From UBA5364 sp050259235 (lineage in GTDB: Bacteria; Bacillota_I; Bacilli_A; RF39; UBA660): DNA of 64,000 nucleotides. This document shows positions 53,789 to 62,912 of this stretch, piece by piece (positions within the stretch are counted from its first letter, which is position 1; the number at the start of each line of letters is the position of its first letter). Below the pieces are notes generated by a model. That model was not told the origin of the DNA. It saw nothing but the letters and a program-made list of their open reading frames with translations, and ran no database searches. The stretch covers positions 124,001 to 188,000 of the forward strand of contig JBLNAG010000001.1 in assembly GCA_050259235.1 (NCBI GenBank), written 5' to 3'. A program made the translations under genes and the position numbers.

Positions 53789-53940
53789 GTCTTCACCTCA
53801 AACACTAATACATTATATCACAAAACTGAAAAATTTATAATGCTTTTCGTTTAAGTTTGGAATCTTTTTTATTATTAATTATGAATATAATAGGCATTTT
53901 ATATTGATTTTCCTAGGTTTAACCTAATATTTGAAATGTA

Positions 53941-53970
53941 AAAAAAAAGTAAACATTAAATGTTTACTAT
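53941..53970 (-). terminator. Intrinsic terminator after the second acyltransferase gene
   Basis: AGTAAACATT / AATGTTTACT hairpin followed by eight Ts on the minus strand. Confidence 0.85.
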
Positions 53971-55016
53971 ATGCATTTTTTTATAAATGAAATCTTTTTA
54001 ATTAAGAAAGCAATTGCTAAAGATACTGTATAAATTGATATAAAAACCAGTGGTATAGCAATATATGACTCTAAAAAAGTTGCAAGTTCAACTTTTATAA
54101 TAACATCAACAAAGAATATATGAATTAAATATATTCCTAAAGAATAAGGAACCATTCTTCTAATAAAACGACTGAATTTATTACTCTTAAATAGTATGTG
54201 TTGATTATTAATTACTAATATAAATAAAGATAAAGAACTCATAATAACAAATAAACTTTCATACGAGAATAAATGGTCACAATATCTATTTTGATTAATA
54301 GATATAGCAAAAGTCCCAACAATAGTTATAATAGTTCCTAATAAATAACATAACCCAAAATACTTATTATAATCTGGTTGATAACCTTTTTCTTTTAGAT
54401 TCTTATATACAATATACCCAATAATGAAATATCCTAAAGAGTATGCTCCTTGTAATAATGGAACATTATAAACAATACTAGTTTCAATACCACAGAAATT
54501 AAGTATTACAGTGATTAAATACATTGTACCCGTAAAAAATAACCATAATTTTAGAAATAAATTTTCTAATTCAGGATCCATATTTTTTACCAATACTTGA
54601 ATAAATGGTAAAATAAGATATAATCCAAAGAAAATATATAATAATCCTAAGTGATCTTTTACTGGAGTATAAATACTTTCAATTGCTAATAACCAAATAT
54701 TAGAATCATTTCCCATATATAGATAATTCCAAATTGAATATAATATAGTCCATACAATAATTATAAGACCAACATTTAAAATATTACGATAATAATTTTT
54801 TAAATCAAATGTCTTATTAAGTAATATTGCACCACTAACCATAAATATTAACGGAACTGCTACAATAGCAATTGAATTAAATATATTAGCAATTAAATAT
54901 GATATTTCATCTAATATTAAAAAAGAAGAACAATAATAACTACTAATTGATAGTAATACCAACAATAAAACTGAACAAATTAATATAAAATTTAAACTAC
55001 GATCTTTACTCTTCAT
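53967..55016 (-). CDS. Acyltransferase-3 family membrane protein
   Basis: 349 residues, about ten membrane helices. 'IAIVAVPLIFMVSGAILLNKTFDLKNYYRNILNVG' and 'RRMVPYSLGIYLIHIFFVDVI' are the family's conserved segments (SGA.L and the late H). The first conserved His near the N-terminus of classical members is not obvious, so activity is less certain than for the protein at 10.7 kb. Likely modifies a surface glycan or lipid. It is monocistronic. Confidence 0.78.
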   Translation of the reverse strand: MKSKDRSLNFILICSVLLLVLLSISSYYCSSFLILDEISYLIANIFNSIAIVAVPLIFMVSGAILLNKTFDLKNYYRNILNVGLIIIVWTILYSIWNYLYMGNDSNIWLLAIESIYTPVKDHLGLLYIFFGLYLILPFIQVLVKNMDPELENLFLKLWLFFTGTMYLITVILNFCGIETSIVYNVPLLQGAYSLGYFIIGYIVYKNLKEKGYQPDYNKYFGLCYLLGTIITIVGTFAISINQNRYCDHLFSYESLFVIMSSLSLFILVINNQHILFKSNKFSRFIRRMVPYSLGIYLIHIFFVDVIIKVELATFLESYIAIPLVFISIYTVSLAIAFLIKKISFIKKCI

Positions 55017-55082
55017 ACAATTATCCCTACCTTATCATACGATTATATTTTAACACATTTTTAATAATAATACAAAAAAAAA

Positions 55083-56186
55083 TTATAAAACGTTTTTAGA
55101 AATAGTTATTACCGGTCTTAACCCATAAGCATTGCTAGAACTTACTGTTGTATCATTGCCGATTAATGAACTATAGTAGCGTACACTCCATGCACTTCCA
55201 ACAGTACCTGAAATAGAAGTCGATGCCCAATAGCCAAATAGGTTATTGTCAGCTACACTACAACCATAATTTGTACAATTATATGTATAGTTATATAACC
55301 AACTATACTTTCCAGTATATGTACTTGGTGTAGATGTTGAATTGTTATCAAAAAAGAAATAATTTGAGCCTAATGAAGTAGTTTCATTAAAACTAGTGTT
55401 CCCAGTAATCATAGCAACTTCGTTCGCTGATATAATTCTTGCCTTATATCCACTATAATTAATCGTATATGTTGATGATCCATTACTTACACTATAACTA
55501 TCTGTTCTTGTTGGGACTCCTGCCCATGAACTTGTATCTGATTGAAGACGAGTTAATATTTCGTTTGGTCCACTCACTGTACTCGCACTTGAATTCCAAG
55601 CTATAGTTGAGGTTGTATTATGATCTAATATCATATTAATTGTACCACTAGTATTTCCACCGTCATTAAATGTATGCCATTTCATACAACCTGTTTTTGT
55701 TCCGGTTGTACTTACCGCTTCTGCTGAAGTACAAGTTACTCCTGTTACCGGATTAAAATATATTGCAGTACCATTAGCATATACTGGATAAAGTTCTTCT
55801 ACTTGACTACCCTCTACTACCTCTATATCTTCTGTTGTCATGGTCTTTGTAGCAGTAAATGAACCATTAGTTACACTTAAAACTACATTACAACTGCTAT
55901 CCACTATAGCAGTTCCATTGATAGGTAAAGCACCTTTAATATTTAAACTAGGTGATATAACACCATCATCAAATTTGTAGGTGGTAGTTATTGTTTCCTT
56001 TTTTAATATTTGCAATTGACATTTATCTTCCATCACATCAACTAAATTGTTTGCAGTAGTTGTAAATGCCTTTTTTCTTGCATCATCTATTAGTCCTATA
56101 ATAATTGGTGATGCAATTAGTGCTATTATTGACAAAATAATAATAACAGCCAATAATTCAATTAATGTAAATCCTCTTGTTTTCAC
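55083..56186 (-). CDS. Prepilin-type protein with C-terminal YGLRPV-type domain
   Basis: 367 residues. A canonical prepilin signal 'KTRGFTLIELLAVIIILSIIALIA' has Gly before the cut and Glu at +5, unlike the Ala in the three giant pilins. The region 25-130 resembles a minor pilin head. From about 150 a second domain contains 'VYANGTAIYFNPVTG', 'MILDHNTTSTIAWN', 'ISANEVAMITG', 'GYWASTS' and ends 'YGLRPVITISKNVL', often seen in gut Firmicutes surface proteins. It has its own promoter and no pilus-assembly genes nearby. Function unknown. Confidence 0.83.
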   Translation of the reverse strand: MKTRGFTLIELLAVIIILSIIALIASPIIIGLIDDARKKAFTTTANNLVDVMEDKCQLQILKKETITTTYKFDDGVISPSLNIKGALPINGTAIVDSSCNVVLSVTNGSFTATKTMTTEDIEVVEGSQVEELYPVYANGTAIYFNPVTGVTCTSAEAVSTTGTKTGCMKWHTFNDGGNTSGTINMILDHNTTSTIAWNSSASTVSGPNEILTRLQSDTSSWAGVPTRTDSYSVSNGSSTYTINYSGYKARIISANEVAMITGNTSFNETTSLGSNYFFFDNNSTSTPSTYTGKYSWLYNYTYNCTNYGCSVADNNLFGYWASTSISGTVGSAWSVRYYSSLIGNDTTVSSSNAYGLRPVITISKNVL

Positions 56187-56215
56187 TAAACTTCCTCCAT
56201 ACTTCGATTTTATTC

Positions 56216-56244
56216 ATTTTAACATCTTTGAGTTTATTTTTCAA
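56216..56244 (-). promoter_or_regulatory. Predicted promoter of the 367-residue pilin-like gene
   Basis: -35 TTGAAA (56244-56239) and -10 TAAAAT (56221-56216), 17 bp apart on the minus strand, about 30 bp upstream of the start. Confidence 0.6.
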
Positions 56245-56314
56245 TATAATAATAAAAATGTTAACTGATTAATTAACATTTTATTTACTCAAAGGTTTGA
56301 GTTTTGTATCATAA

Positions 56315-56390
56315 TGGTGCTGGAAATAGGAATCGAACCTACGACCTATCGATTACGAGACGATTGCTCTACCTACTGAGCTACTCCAGC
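56315..56390 (-). tRNA. tRNA-Thr (anticodon CGT)
   Basis: 76 nt including encoded CCA. Acceptor GCTGGAG, D-arm AGCTCAGTAGGTAGAGC, anticodon loop CTCGTAA giving CGT, T-arm GTAGG-TTCGATT-CCTAT. The anticodon stem ATCGT/TCGAT has a T-T pair at 31-39. Confidence 0.93.
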
Positions 56391-56452
56391 ATAAATATAG
56401 TATATCATATCTTAAAATTTTTTTATATCTTTAAAATGTTTTCTAATAAATA

Positions 56453-56475
56453 AAAAAACACCATTTGGTGTTTTT
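56453..56475 (-). terminator. Intrinsic terminator after the DUF368 gene
   Basis: AACACCAAATGGTGTT hairpin followed by TTTTT on the minus strand; its stem contains the stop-proximal bases. Confidence 0.85.
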
Positions 56476-57271
56476 AATCATTATATTTTTCACTGACATA
56501 TTTAGTCGCTACTAAACCAATTATAAATGTTAAAATTGAATAAATAATATTTAAACCACTTGGCATTCCTGGGAATACTTCAATAATTGATCCACCAACA
56601 AACCCTAGAATAAGTAAATAAGTTTTAGATGGTTGCTTAATTAAGAAGTTTTCTAATAACTTAGTAGTAAAAATAACTCCTAACATTGTACCAATTAAAA
56701 TTGGTATTAAATAATTTAAATCTATTGTTTTAATAGCATCAATTGTTTTATCATATAAACCAAAGGTTAATAATAGAAAAGATGTACTTATACCGGGTAA
56801 TATAAGAGCAACAGCTATAATAACACCTGCAAATACTAAAAAGGCAAAATTAGCTATTCCAGTAGCTCCAGATAAGTTAACTACTGTATCTTTATAGAAT
56901 GTCATTAATATTACTATTAAAAAACCAATTATAACAAATATTAAATCTTTTTTATTATGTTCTTTTGCTTTTGATTGTTTATATAGTATTGGAATCCCAC
57001 CACATACAATACCAAGAAATAAGAACGTTACTGGATATTTAAAATGTTCTAGTCCATAATCAACAATTGAACCAAAACTTATAATACCTAAAACTGCTCC
57101 TAAACCAACTATCATTAAGAATATCATATTCTTTTTTATTTCTTTAAAAAACGAACTAACTGCATGAATTAAATCATCATATATTCCAACTACTATCGCC
57201 ATTGTACCACCACTTACACCTGGTACTATAGTAGCAATTCCAATAGCAATTCCCTTAATAAAATTTTTCAT
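56474..57271 (-). CDS. DUF368 polyprenyl-phosphate transporter (PopT-like)
   Basis: 265 residues, about eight membrane helices. The N-terminus 'FIKGIAIGIATIVPGVSGGTMAIVVGIYDDLIHAV' and the internal repeat 'GVIIAVALILPGISTSFLLLTFGLYDKTI' are the DUF368 hallmarks (PGxSGG and PGIS). DUF368 proteins have been described as recycling C55-phosphate to the inner membrane face. This complements UppP and UppS, also in this window. Confidence 0.88.
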   Translation of the reverse strand: MKNFIKGIAIGIATIVPGVSGGTMAIVVGIYDDLIHAVSSFFKEIKKNMIFLMIVGLGAVLGIISFGSIVDYGLEHFKYPVTFLFLGIVCGGIPILYKQSKAKEHNKKDLIFVIIGFLIVILMTFYKDTVVNLSGATGIANFAFLVFAGVIIAVALILPGISTSFLLLTFGLYDKTIDAIKTIDLNYLIPILIGTMLGVIFTTKLLENFLIKQPSKTYLLILGFVGGSIIEVFPGMPSGLNIIYSILTFIIGLVATKYVSEKYND

Positions 57272-57299
57272 TTAACACCTCTTCTATATCATTACTAAA

Positions 57300-57320
57300 T
57301 AAAAAACGATTTGTAATCGC
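57300..57320 (-). terminator. Intrinsic terminator after the 33-residue ORF
   Basis: CGATT / AATCG hairpin with a 3-base loop, followed by TTTTTT on the minus strand. Confidence 0.7.
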
Positions 57321-57330
57321 TTCCCACTTA

Positions 57331-57432
57331 CTATTCACTAGCTTCAGAAACATGATCTCTTACATATTCATAAAAGTTTAATGCTGTAGGTACTTCTTTT
57401 TCAAGAATAGGAATGAATTTTGTTTCTTCCAT
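57331..57432 (-). CDS. Small ORF, 33-residue acidic peptide
   Basis: ATG 57432 behind 'ggaaggtaatt', translating to a 33-residue peptide beginning 'MEETKFIPILEKEVPTALNF' and ending 'SEASE'. A terminator starts 10 bp after the stop, so the unit (ribosome site, ORF, terminator) is complete. No family recognised. It might be a small structural or signalling peptide; no exporter is adjacent. Confidence 0.5.
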   Translation of the reverse strand: MEETKFIPILEKEVPTALNFYEYVRDHVSEASE

Positions 57433-57527
57433 AATTACCTTCCTAATATACTATTATTGTATCATAATAATATTTTAAATTAAATATATTTTAAAAAACC
57501 TGTAAATTAATTGATTATTGCATGTAA

Positions 57528-57554
57528 AGAAAAAAACCTTAATAATAAGGTTTA
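57528..57554 (-). terminator. Intrinsic terminator downstream of the 223-residue gene
   Basis: AAACCTT / AAGGTTT hairpin with loop ATTATT, followed by TTTTTTC on the minus strand. Confidence 0.8.
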
Positions 57555-57616
57555 AATTTCAGATTCAGATTTCTTTAATACTAATTTTTTTGGAGGTTTA
57601 TTTTTAGTCATAAAGT

Positions 57617-58288
57617 TTATTTGCAAAATCCTTCTTCATAACTCATAAATGATGGTCCTATATAAATATCATTATTTTGACCATTTTTACCAGTCTTATT
57701 TTTACATATCAATATTGAAAAACCATATTTTGCTTTTTCATTCTTAATATCTTTATAAATACTAGTTCCCCCATCATGCCATCCATTGTAGTATGTTAAA
57801 AAATTAATTATATGAGGTAGTATAATTTCTTTATTCTTTAATGCTTTAGATAAAGTCATTGGACCATCTGCAAAGTTTATTTCCACTTCATCTAAACACC
57901 ATAAATAATAATCTCTACCTTCATTATCAGTATAATATAATTTAGATTTCGAACATTTCTTTTGTTCTTTTACTGTAAAAAAGTAATCACCACTATAATC
58001 ATCATAGTCTATTTTTCTATATAATTCCTTTTTATCATACCATAACCCAAATTTTATTGCATTTTGTATTCTTGATGGTTCACTGTAATATGAGATATCT
58101 ATATCCCTTTGAATTTTATATCCTATTCCCCAACAGGTTTCATTAGAATGTGGTCTATCAAGTTTATTTATGCAAAATAACGGTGTCTTATGGTTAATGA
58201 CTCTATCATAGTCAATTGCACCAAATGTTAATCCAGATATAATCAAAATAGCAAATAATAATATAATTACTTTAATATACTTGGGCAT
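57617..58288 (-). CDS. Hypothetical membrane-anchored exported protein
   Basis: 223 residues. One N-terminal helix (about 5-24) and then a probable outer domain with several cysteines ('PLFCINKLD', 'NETCWGIGYKI', 'EQKKCSKSKLYY', 'YLWCLDEVE', 'ILICKNKTG', 'GFCK') that could form disulfides, fitting the DsbD-like system at 47 kb. No known domain was recognised. A tiny 19-codon ORF without a ribosome site lies between its stop and the terminator. Confidence 0.65.
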   Translation of the reverse strand: MPKYIKVIILLFAILIISGLTFGAIDYDRVINHKTPLFCINKLDRPHSNETCWGIGYKIQRDIDISYYSEPSRIQNAIKFGLWYDKKELYRKIDYDDYSGDYFFTVKEQKKCSKSKLYYTDNEGRDYYLWCLDEVEINFADGPMTLSKALKNKEIILPHIINFLTYYNGWHDGGTSIYKDIKNEKAKYGFSILICKNKTGKNGQNNDIYIGPSFMSYEEGFCK

Positions 58289-58333
58289 ATATCATACACC
58301 TTACCTATTCTTACACTATAATTATATCACAAT

Positions 58334-58360
58334 AAAAAGAGATTTATTAATCTCTTTTTT
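58334..58360. terminator. Bidirectional-looking terminator between tRNA-Leu and the hypothetical gene
   Basis: AAAAAGAGATT / AATCTCTTTTT hairpin with A- and T-runs; on the minus strand it ends the tRNA-Leu transcript. Confidence 0.8.
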
Positions 58361-58368
58361 ATTTTCAT

Positions 58369-58455
58369 TGGTGCAAAAGACGGGAGTTGAACCCGCACAG
58401 AATTTCTTCCACAAGCCCCTCAAACTTGTGTGTCTACCAATTCCACCACTCTTGC
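58369..58455 (-). tRNA. tRNA-Leu (anticodon GAG)
   Basis: 87 nt including encoded CCA, with the long variable arm of type II tRNAs. Acceptor GCAAGAG-like/CTTTTGC with G-T pair, D-arm GTGGTGGAATTGGTAGACAC, anticodon stem CAAGT/GCTTG, loop TTGAGGG giving GAG, T-arm GCGGG-TTCAACT-CCCGT. Confidence 0.93.
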
Positions 58456-58480
58456 AAAAAGCAGCCGAAGCTACTAATTT
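58456..58480 (-). terminator. UUCG-tetraloop terminator of the NatB-like gene
   Basis: AGTAGC-TTCG-GCTGCT followed by TTTT on the minus strand. The gene's TAG stop lies in the 5' arm. The tRNA-Leu gene begins directly after it. Confidence 0.85.
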
Positions 58481-59799
58481 TTTAAGGCTTTAAACATCTT
58501 CTTCCATAAACCACTAGAAGAATAATTTAATATACCAACTTTATAAATCTTTAAACCATATTTAATTAATAAATAATTAGTTATAAGAATCAATACCATT
58601 GAAACTATTATATCAAAAATTCCTATTTGACCTAAAACTAATAATGAAGGTGAAAGAATTGCTGATATAAGCGGTATATATGAGAATACTTTGATAAATG
58701 TTGCTCCTTCAAATACACCAGCCATCATTGATAAATAATAACCAATTAAAGATATTATAATAATAGGTGTTTGTAATTGTTGGAAATCTTCAATATTTGT
58801 AGTCATTGATGCAAGAATTCCAGCAAGTAATGAATAAGCAATAAAGGTTAAAACCATTAATAGTATAGTTAAAGGAAGAATATATATTAACTTTTCTCCC
58901 ATACCAGTCTTTAATAAATCACTAATCATATTACCTACTTGATCAGTAATGCCATTTACAATACCATTAGTACCTATTAATTTACGGATTATTAATCCTG
59001 CTGCACTAAATAAGAATAATAGTCCAGCTTGGAATAAAACAAATAAATTACCAGCTACTACCTTAGCAAAGAAATGAGTAGTTGGACTAACATTAGATAT
59101 AATTATTTCCATACCACGTGTTGATTTTTCATCATTTACTTCTGCACCTATCATTTGTACTAAGAAGATTGTAAGCATAAAGAATGGTAATATAATGAAT
59201 GGAAATACTGTGGACATAATCATTTCCATACTTTCTTCTTTATTAGTTTTATCTTTACTTAGATAAATTCTTTCAATATTAGTAGCAGCATAAATTTTAT
59301 TTATTTCTTCAATACTTATATTAGATTCATGGATAGCAAGCGCTACCTTAGTATTGTTAATAGCATTATTAACAAGTTGTGTATCAACCATATCCATGTA
59401 TTCTTTAGTTATTAATTGTACATCTAAAACATTTTTTTCAGACTTGTTAAATACGATCAATAAACTAAGATTTTTTTCTTCTTTATTTAACATCTTTTTA
59501 GCGTCTTCAACATCTTTATCATATTTTGTTACTACATATGAAGACTCTTCTGATTGATTTAAAGTCTTACTTGAAATAGTCATTTGTTCATTAAATAGAT
59601 CATATGACATACCAGTATTATCAATAACATAAATCTTTTGTTTTTCATTAAAGTCTCCACCAAAAGCAGTAATAATAGTATCAATATTAATTAAACCAAT
59701 AATAACTAATCCAAGTATGATATTAGCTATCATAAACCATTTTGTTTTTATTTTTCTCTTTAAACTAACACCAATTAAAAAATTTAATTTACTTTTCAT
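58474..59799 (-). CDS. ABC-2 type exporter permease (NatB-like)
   Basis: About 441 residues. An N-terminal helix (about 19-40), a large outer domain to about 195, then five or six helices. 'EVNDEKSTRGMEIIISNVSPTTHFFAKVVAGN' is the cytoplasmic loop typical of NatB/ABC2_membrane_3 exporters. Start ATG 59799 behind 'aggtgat', overlapping the ATPase stop by 11 bp. Family members export Na+, drugs or peptides; substrate not deducible. Confidence 0.88.
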   Translation of the reverse strand: MKSKLNFLIGVSLKRKIKTKWFMIANIILGLVIIGLINIDTIITAFGGDFNEKQKIYVIDNTGMSYDLFNEQMTISSKTLNQSEESSYVVTKYDKDVEDAKKMLNKEEKNLSLLIVFNKSEKNVLDVQLITKEYMDMVDTQLVNNAINNTKVALAIHESNISIEEINKIYAATNIERIYLSKDKTNKEESMEMIMSTVFPFIILPFFMLTIFLVQMIGAEVNDEKSTRGMEIIISNVSPTTHFFAKVVAGNLFVLFQAGLLFLFSAAGLIIRKLIGTNGIVNGITDQVGNMISDLLKTGMGEKLIYILPLTILLMVLTFIAYSLLAGILASMTTNIEDFQQLQTPIIIISLIGYYLSMMAGVFEGATFIKVFSYIPLISAILSPSLLVLGQIGIFDIIVSMVLILITNYLLIKYGLKIYKVGILNYSSSGLWKKMFKALKN

Positions 59800-60688
59800 A
59801 TTTATCACCTACTTTAGATATAAATATTTCGTTTAATGATGGTTCTTCAACAACAAATTTAGTAACATCCTTAGCCTTACTTATAGCTTTAAAAACACTA
59901 CTAACTTTACTATTATCAACTATTTTTACTTCAAATTCATCAGCTTTTTCAATAACATCAATAACACCATCTATTTTTTCTAACTCTTTCTTAGCAATAT
60001 CAGCTTTAATAAGTATATTCTTTTTACGATATTGTTCCTTTATATCTTTAAGATAACCTTCTATTACTGATTTTCCTTTTAATAAAATTACTAATTTCTT
60101 ACAAAATAATTCAACATGTTCCATACGATGGGAAGAAAATATAATCATACTTCCTTTAGCAGCCATCTCAACAATTTCTTTTTTAAATAATTCAACATTA
60201 AATGGATCTAAACCTGCAAATGGTTCATCTAATATTACTAATTTTGGTTCATTAATAATAGCCGTAATGAATTGGATTTTTTGTTGATTACCTTTAGAAA
60301 GTTCCTTTATCTTTTTATCAATATATTCAGGAATTTCAAATTTCTTCAATAAAAATTCTAATCTTTCAATTATCTTTTCATTACTCATGCCTTTTAGAGT
60401 ACCAAAAAAAATACATTGTTCTCTAACTGTCATTTTAGTAAGTAAACTTCTTTCTTCAGTTAAAAAACCAATATTATCTGTTTGACTATAATCAATTGGT
60501 TTACCATCTAAAGTAATAGTACCCCCATCAGATTCTAATAGTCCCATTATCATTCTAAATGTCGTTGTCTTACCAGCACCATTGACCCCTAATAAACCAA
60601 ATATTTCACCTGGTTTAACAGTAAAAGACAATTTATCAACCGCTAAAAAGTCACCATAATATTTTGTGACATTTTCAACCTTTAACAT
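59789..60688 (-). CDS. ABC exporter ATP-binding protein (NatA-like)
   Basis: 299 residues. Walker A 'GVNGAGKTT', Q-loop 'GFLTEERSLLTKMTVREQ', signature 'LSKGNQQKIQF' and Walker B 'LVILDEPFAGLDPFN' are present. The C-terminal ~80 residues form the extra domain common in NatA and other ABC-2 ATPases ('VIDVIEKADEFEVKIVD'). It partners the overlapping permease gene. It is 12 bp downstream of the 115-residue hypothetical gene. Confidence 0.9.
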   Translation of the reverse strand: MLKVENVTKYYGDFLAVDKLSFTVKPGEIFGLLGVNGAGKTTTFRMIMGLLESDGGTITLDGKPIDYSQTDNIGFLTEERSLLTKMTVREQCIFFGTLKGMSNEKIIERLEFLLKKFEIPEYIDKKIKELSKGNQQKIQFITAIINEPKLVILDEPFAGLDPFNVELFKKEIVEMAAKGSMIIFSSHRMEHVELFCKKLVILLKGKSVIEGYLKDIKEQYRKKNILIKADIAKKELEKIDGVIDVIEKADEFEVKIVDNSKVSSVFKAISKAKDVTKFVVEEPSLNEIFISKVGDKYEK

Positions 60689-60700
60689 ATTACCACCCTC

Positions 60701-61048
60701 TCATAACCATTTAGTACTTACTACTTTTGATAAACTATTTTTTTCAAATTCTTTATATAAATTCTCTAAATTTTCATCTAGATCTTCATAATAATCCATA
60801 TTATTATTTGATAATTCCAATTCCTTTAGATAAAATTGAACATATTGGTGAAATCTTTCATTTTTTACATATTCACCTACTAGTTTATCAAATAATTTTA
60901 TTTTTCTAGGTTGAGGTTTATATAGATTCCCAAATATAAATTCTTGATAATAATTAATAATTCTCTGTGATATAAAATCTTCTTCATCAAAATTATAATT
61001 GGTTATTTCATTATAGTTAGGAGTATATTTTAATACTTTATTTTTCAT
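60701..61048 (-). CDS. Hypothetical acidic protein between rseP and natA
   Basis: About 115 residues from ATG 61048 behind 'aagggatgatttt'; a TTG at 61066 overlaps the ribosome site. Rich in Tyr, Asn, Glu and Phe ('ISQRIINYYQEFIFGNLYKPQPRKI'), with a helical acidic end. No signal or membrane segment and no family recognised. Close spacing to rseP and the NatA-like gene suggests one transcript. Confidence 0.65.
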   Translation of the reverse strand: MKNKVLKYTPNYNEITNYNFDEEDFISQRIINYYQEFIFGNLYKPQPRKIKLFDKLVGEYVKNERFHQYVQFYLKELELSNNNMDYYEDLDENLENLYKEFEKNSLSKVVSTKWL

Positions 61049-61052
61049 AAAA

Positions 61053-62099
61053 TCATCCCTTAACAAAAATTCGAACTATATCATTGTATGTTATAAATAC
61101 CATTAAAAGCATCAGTAACAAAAATCCAACACTATGAATTACATTTTCTACTTTTTGATTTACTGGACTACCTTTAAGTTTTTCAATAATTAAGAATAAA
61201 ATACGTCCACCATCAAAGGCTGGGATTGGTAATAAATTAATAAAACCAACATTAATACTAATATAAGCTAATAAAAATATTATATTTACTAAACCAGTAC
61301 GAGCAGTCTCACCCACAATATTATATATACCAATTGGACCTGCTAAATTATCAAGACTAATTGCCCCAGTAATTAAATATGTAATTACTAAAAACATTTG
61401 CTCAACAAGATATCCTGTTTTTAAAAATGCGTATTGTAATGAAGCAAAGAAACCTTTTTCAAAAGTTGTAGTTAAAGTAAAACCATATACATAACTTTCG
61501 GTTTTATCTTCATTAGTTACCTTTTTTGGACTAATAGTAATATCTTCAACTTTGTCATTTCTCTTTACTTCTAAAGTTACTTTCTTACCAGAATTAACTT
61601 GTAATTCAAGCATTAAACGATCTGTTGAAGTAATACGTTTATCATTAATTTTAATAATGACGTCCCCAGTTTTTAATCCTGCACTATAAGCTGGTAAAGT
61701 CTTATCAGTTACATCAACAACAGGCTTAGTAGATGGTGCCCCATTAAATAAAGCTATAAAAAAGAAAATAACAATTGCAAGAATAAAATTAAATAATATC
61801 CCAGCAATAATAGTTAAAAATCTTTGTGTCCAAGTTTTATTAGTAAGTTGTCTATTTTTTGGAACACTACTATCTTCTTCTATTTCTTCACCTGCCATTT
61901 GAACAAATCCACCAATTGGAAATAGTCTAATAGCATATAGAGTTTCATCATTTTTTCTTCTAAAACTCCATATTTTAGGACCCATTCCTAAGGAAAACTC
62001 ATGACAATATATACCCGCTTTTTTGGCAAATATAAAGTGACCAAGTTCATGTACAAATATTGTTACTCCCAAAATAAGAATAAAATAAACAATTGTCAT
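61053..62099 (-). CDS. rseP: Site-2 intramembrane zinc protease RseP/RasP
   Basis: 348 residues. The first helix carries 'FVHELGHFIFAKKAG' (HExxH). A PDZ domain at about 115-200 contains 'LPAYSAGLKTGDVIIKINDKRI', and 'NLLPIPAFDGGRILFLIIEKL' is the third zinc-ligand region. It cleaves membrane-spanning segments such as anti-sigma factors and signal peptides. It follows cdsA by 12 bp; dxr, found between them in Bacillus, is absent here. Confidence 0.95.
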   Translation of the reverse strand: MTIVYFILILGVTIFVHELGHFIFAKKAGIYCHEFSLGMGPKIWSFRRKNDETLYAIRLFPIGGFVQMAGEEIEEDSSVPKNRQLTNKTWTQRFLTIIAGILFNFILAIVIFFFIALFNGAPSTKPVVDVTDKTLPAYSAGLKTGDVIIKINDKRITSTDRLMLELQVNSGKKVTLEVKRNDKVEDITISPKKVTNEDKTESYVYGFTLTTTFEKGFFASLQYAFLKTGYLVEQMFLVITYLITGAISLDNLAGPIGIYNIVGETARTGLVNIIFLLAYISINVGFINLLPIPAFDGGRILFLIIEKLKGSPVNQKVENVIHSVGFLLLMLLMVFITYNDIVRIFVKG

Positions 62100-62111
62100 A
62101 ATAACCTCCTA

Positions 62112-62912
62112 TTATAAGATTGAGATAAAAAACATAAAACCTAATAATACAAATATAATACTATCTAATCTATCTAATACTCCCCCATGTCCAGGCATAA
62201 TATTAGAAAAATCTTTCTTATTATAAAATCTTTTCATTGATGAGAAGAATAAATCTCCAAATTCACCAATTAAAGATAAGAAAGTTGTAATTAAAATAAC
62301 TAACCATATAGATATTTCAGGATTAATTACAGTATGATAAAACATTGTTCCAACAAACACTCCCATTATAGTACCACCTATTAAACCTTCCCAAGTTTTC
62401 TTAGGTGAAATTACTTCTAATAGTTTATGTTTACCAACTAACATACCTGTAACTAAAGCAAAAGTGTCAGTAATAATCGTTATTAAGAATAAATATATTA
62501 TAATATTCAAACTTTCTTGTCTTAAACAAATTAATAGTAACATTGATAAGGCTAAAAAGAAAACCCCACCAATTAAATAAAAAGCATCATTTACATTATA
62601 TTTATCTTGATCATGATATAACACTGTAGGTAATAAAAATGATAAAAATAAAGCTGCTAAAATAGTATAATCTATATTTAAAGTAACTGTTTCACTTTGT
62701 AACCCAAATAAAAGAATAAGAGTTAAAAAGGTATATGAAATAAATTGAATAAATGTAGGAGTCTTTCTCTTGGTATCCTTTACATCCATAAATTCTTTTA
62801 ACCCAATAATCGATAATATAAAGACTGCTATATTAAAAATAGTACCTCCAATAATAAAAATAGGTACAAAAATAGCGAGTGCTACTATTGCACTAATCAC
62901 TCTTTTTTTCAT
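62112..62912 (-). CDS. cdsA: Phosphatidate cytidylyltransferase CdsA
   Basis: About 266 residues, about eight membrane helices. The C-terminal signature 'SPKKTWEGLIGGTIMG...GEFGDLFFSSMKRFYNKKDFSNIMPGHGGVLDRLDS' is complete. It makes CDP-diacylglycerol from CTP and phosphatidic acid. ATG 62912 behind 'ggaggaatt' overlaps the uppS end by 20 bp; the TTG at 62927 lies in the ribosome site. Confidence 0.95.
   Translation of the reverse strand: MKKRVISAIVALAIFVPIFIIGGTIFNIAVFILSIIGLKEFMDVKDTKRKTPTFIQFISYTFLTLILLFGLQSETVTLNIDYTILAALFLSFLLPTVLYHDQDKYNVNDAFYLIGGVFFLALSMLLLICLRQESLNIIIYLFLITIITDTFALVTGMLVGKHKLLEVISPKKTWEGLIGGTIMGVFVGTMFYHTVINPEISIWLVILITTFLSLIGEFGDLFFSSMKRFYNKKDFSNIMPGHGGVLDRLDSIIFVLLGFMFFISIL

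Noticed and set aside
53789..53940. Gap between the HD gene and the second acyltransferase gene examined for RNA or small ORFs
   Set aside because: Only AT-rich sequence without ribosome site, promoter pair or hairpin apart from the terminator at its end.
57551..57611. 19-codon ORF 'MTKNKPPKKLVLKKSESEI' downstream of the 223-residue gene
   Set aside because: It has no ribosome site and its end runs into a terminator. Composition is Lys/Pro-biased, so coding is not supported.
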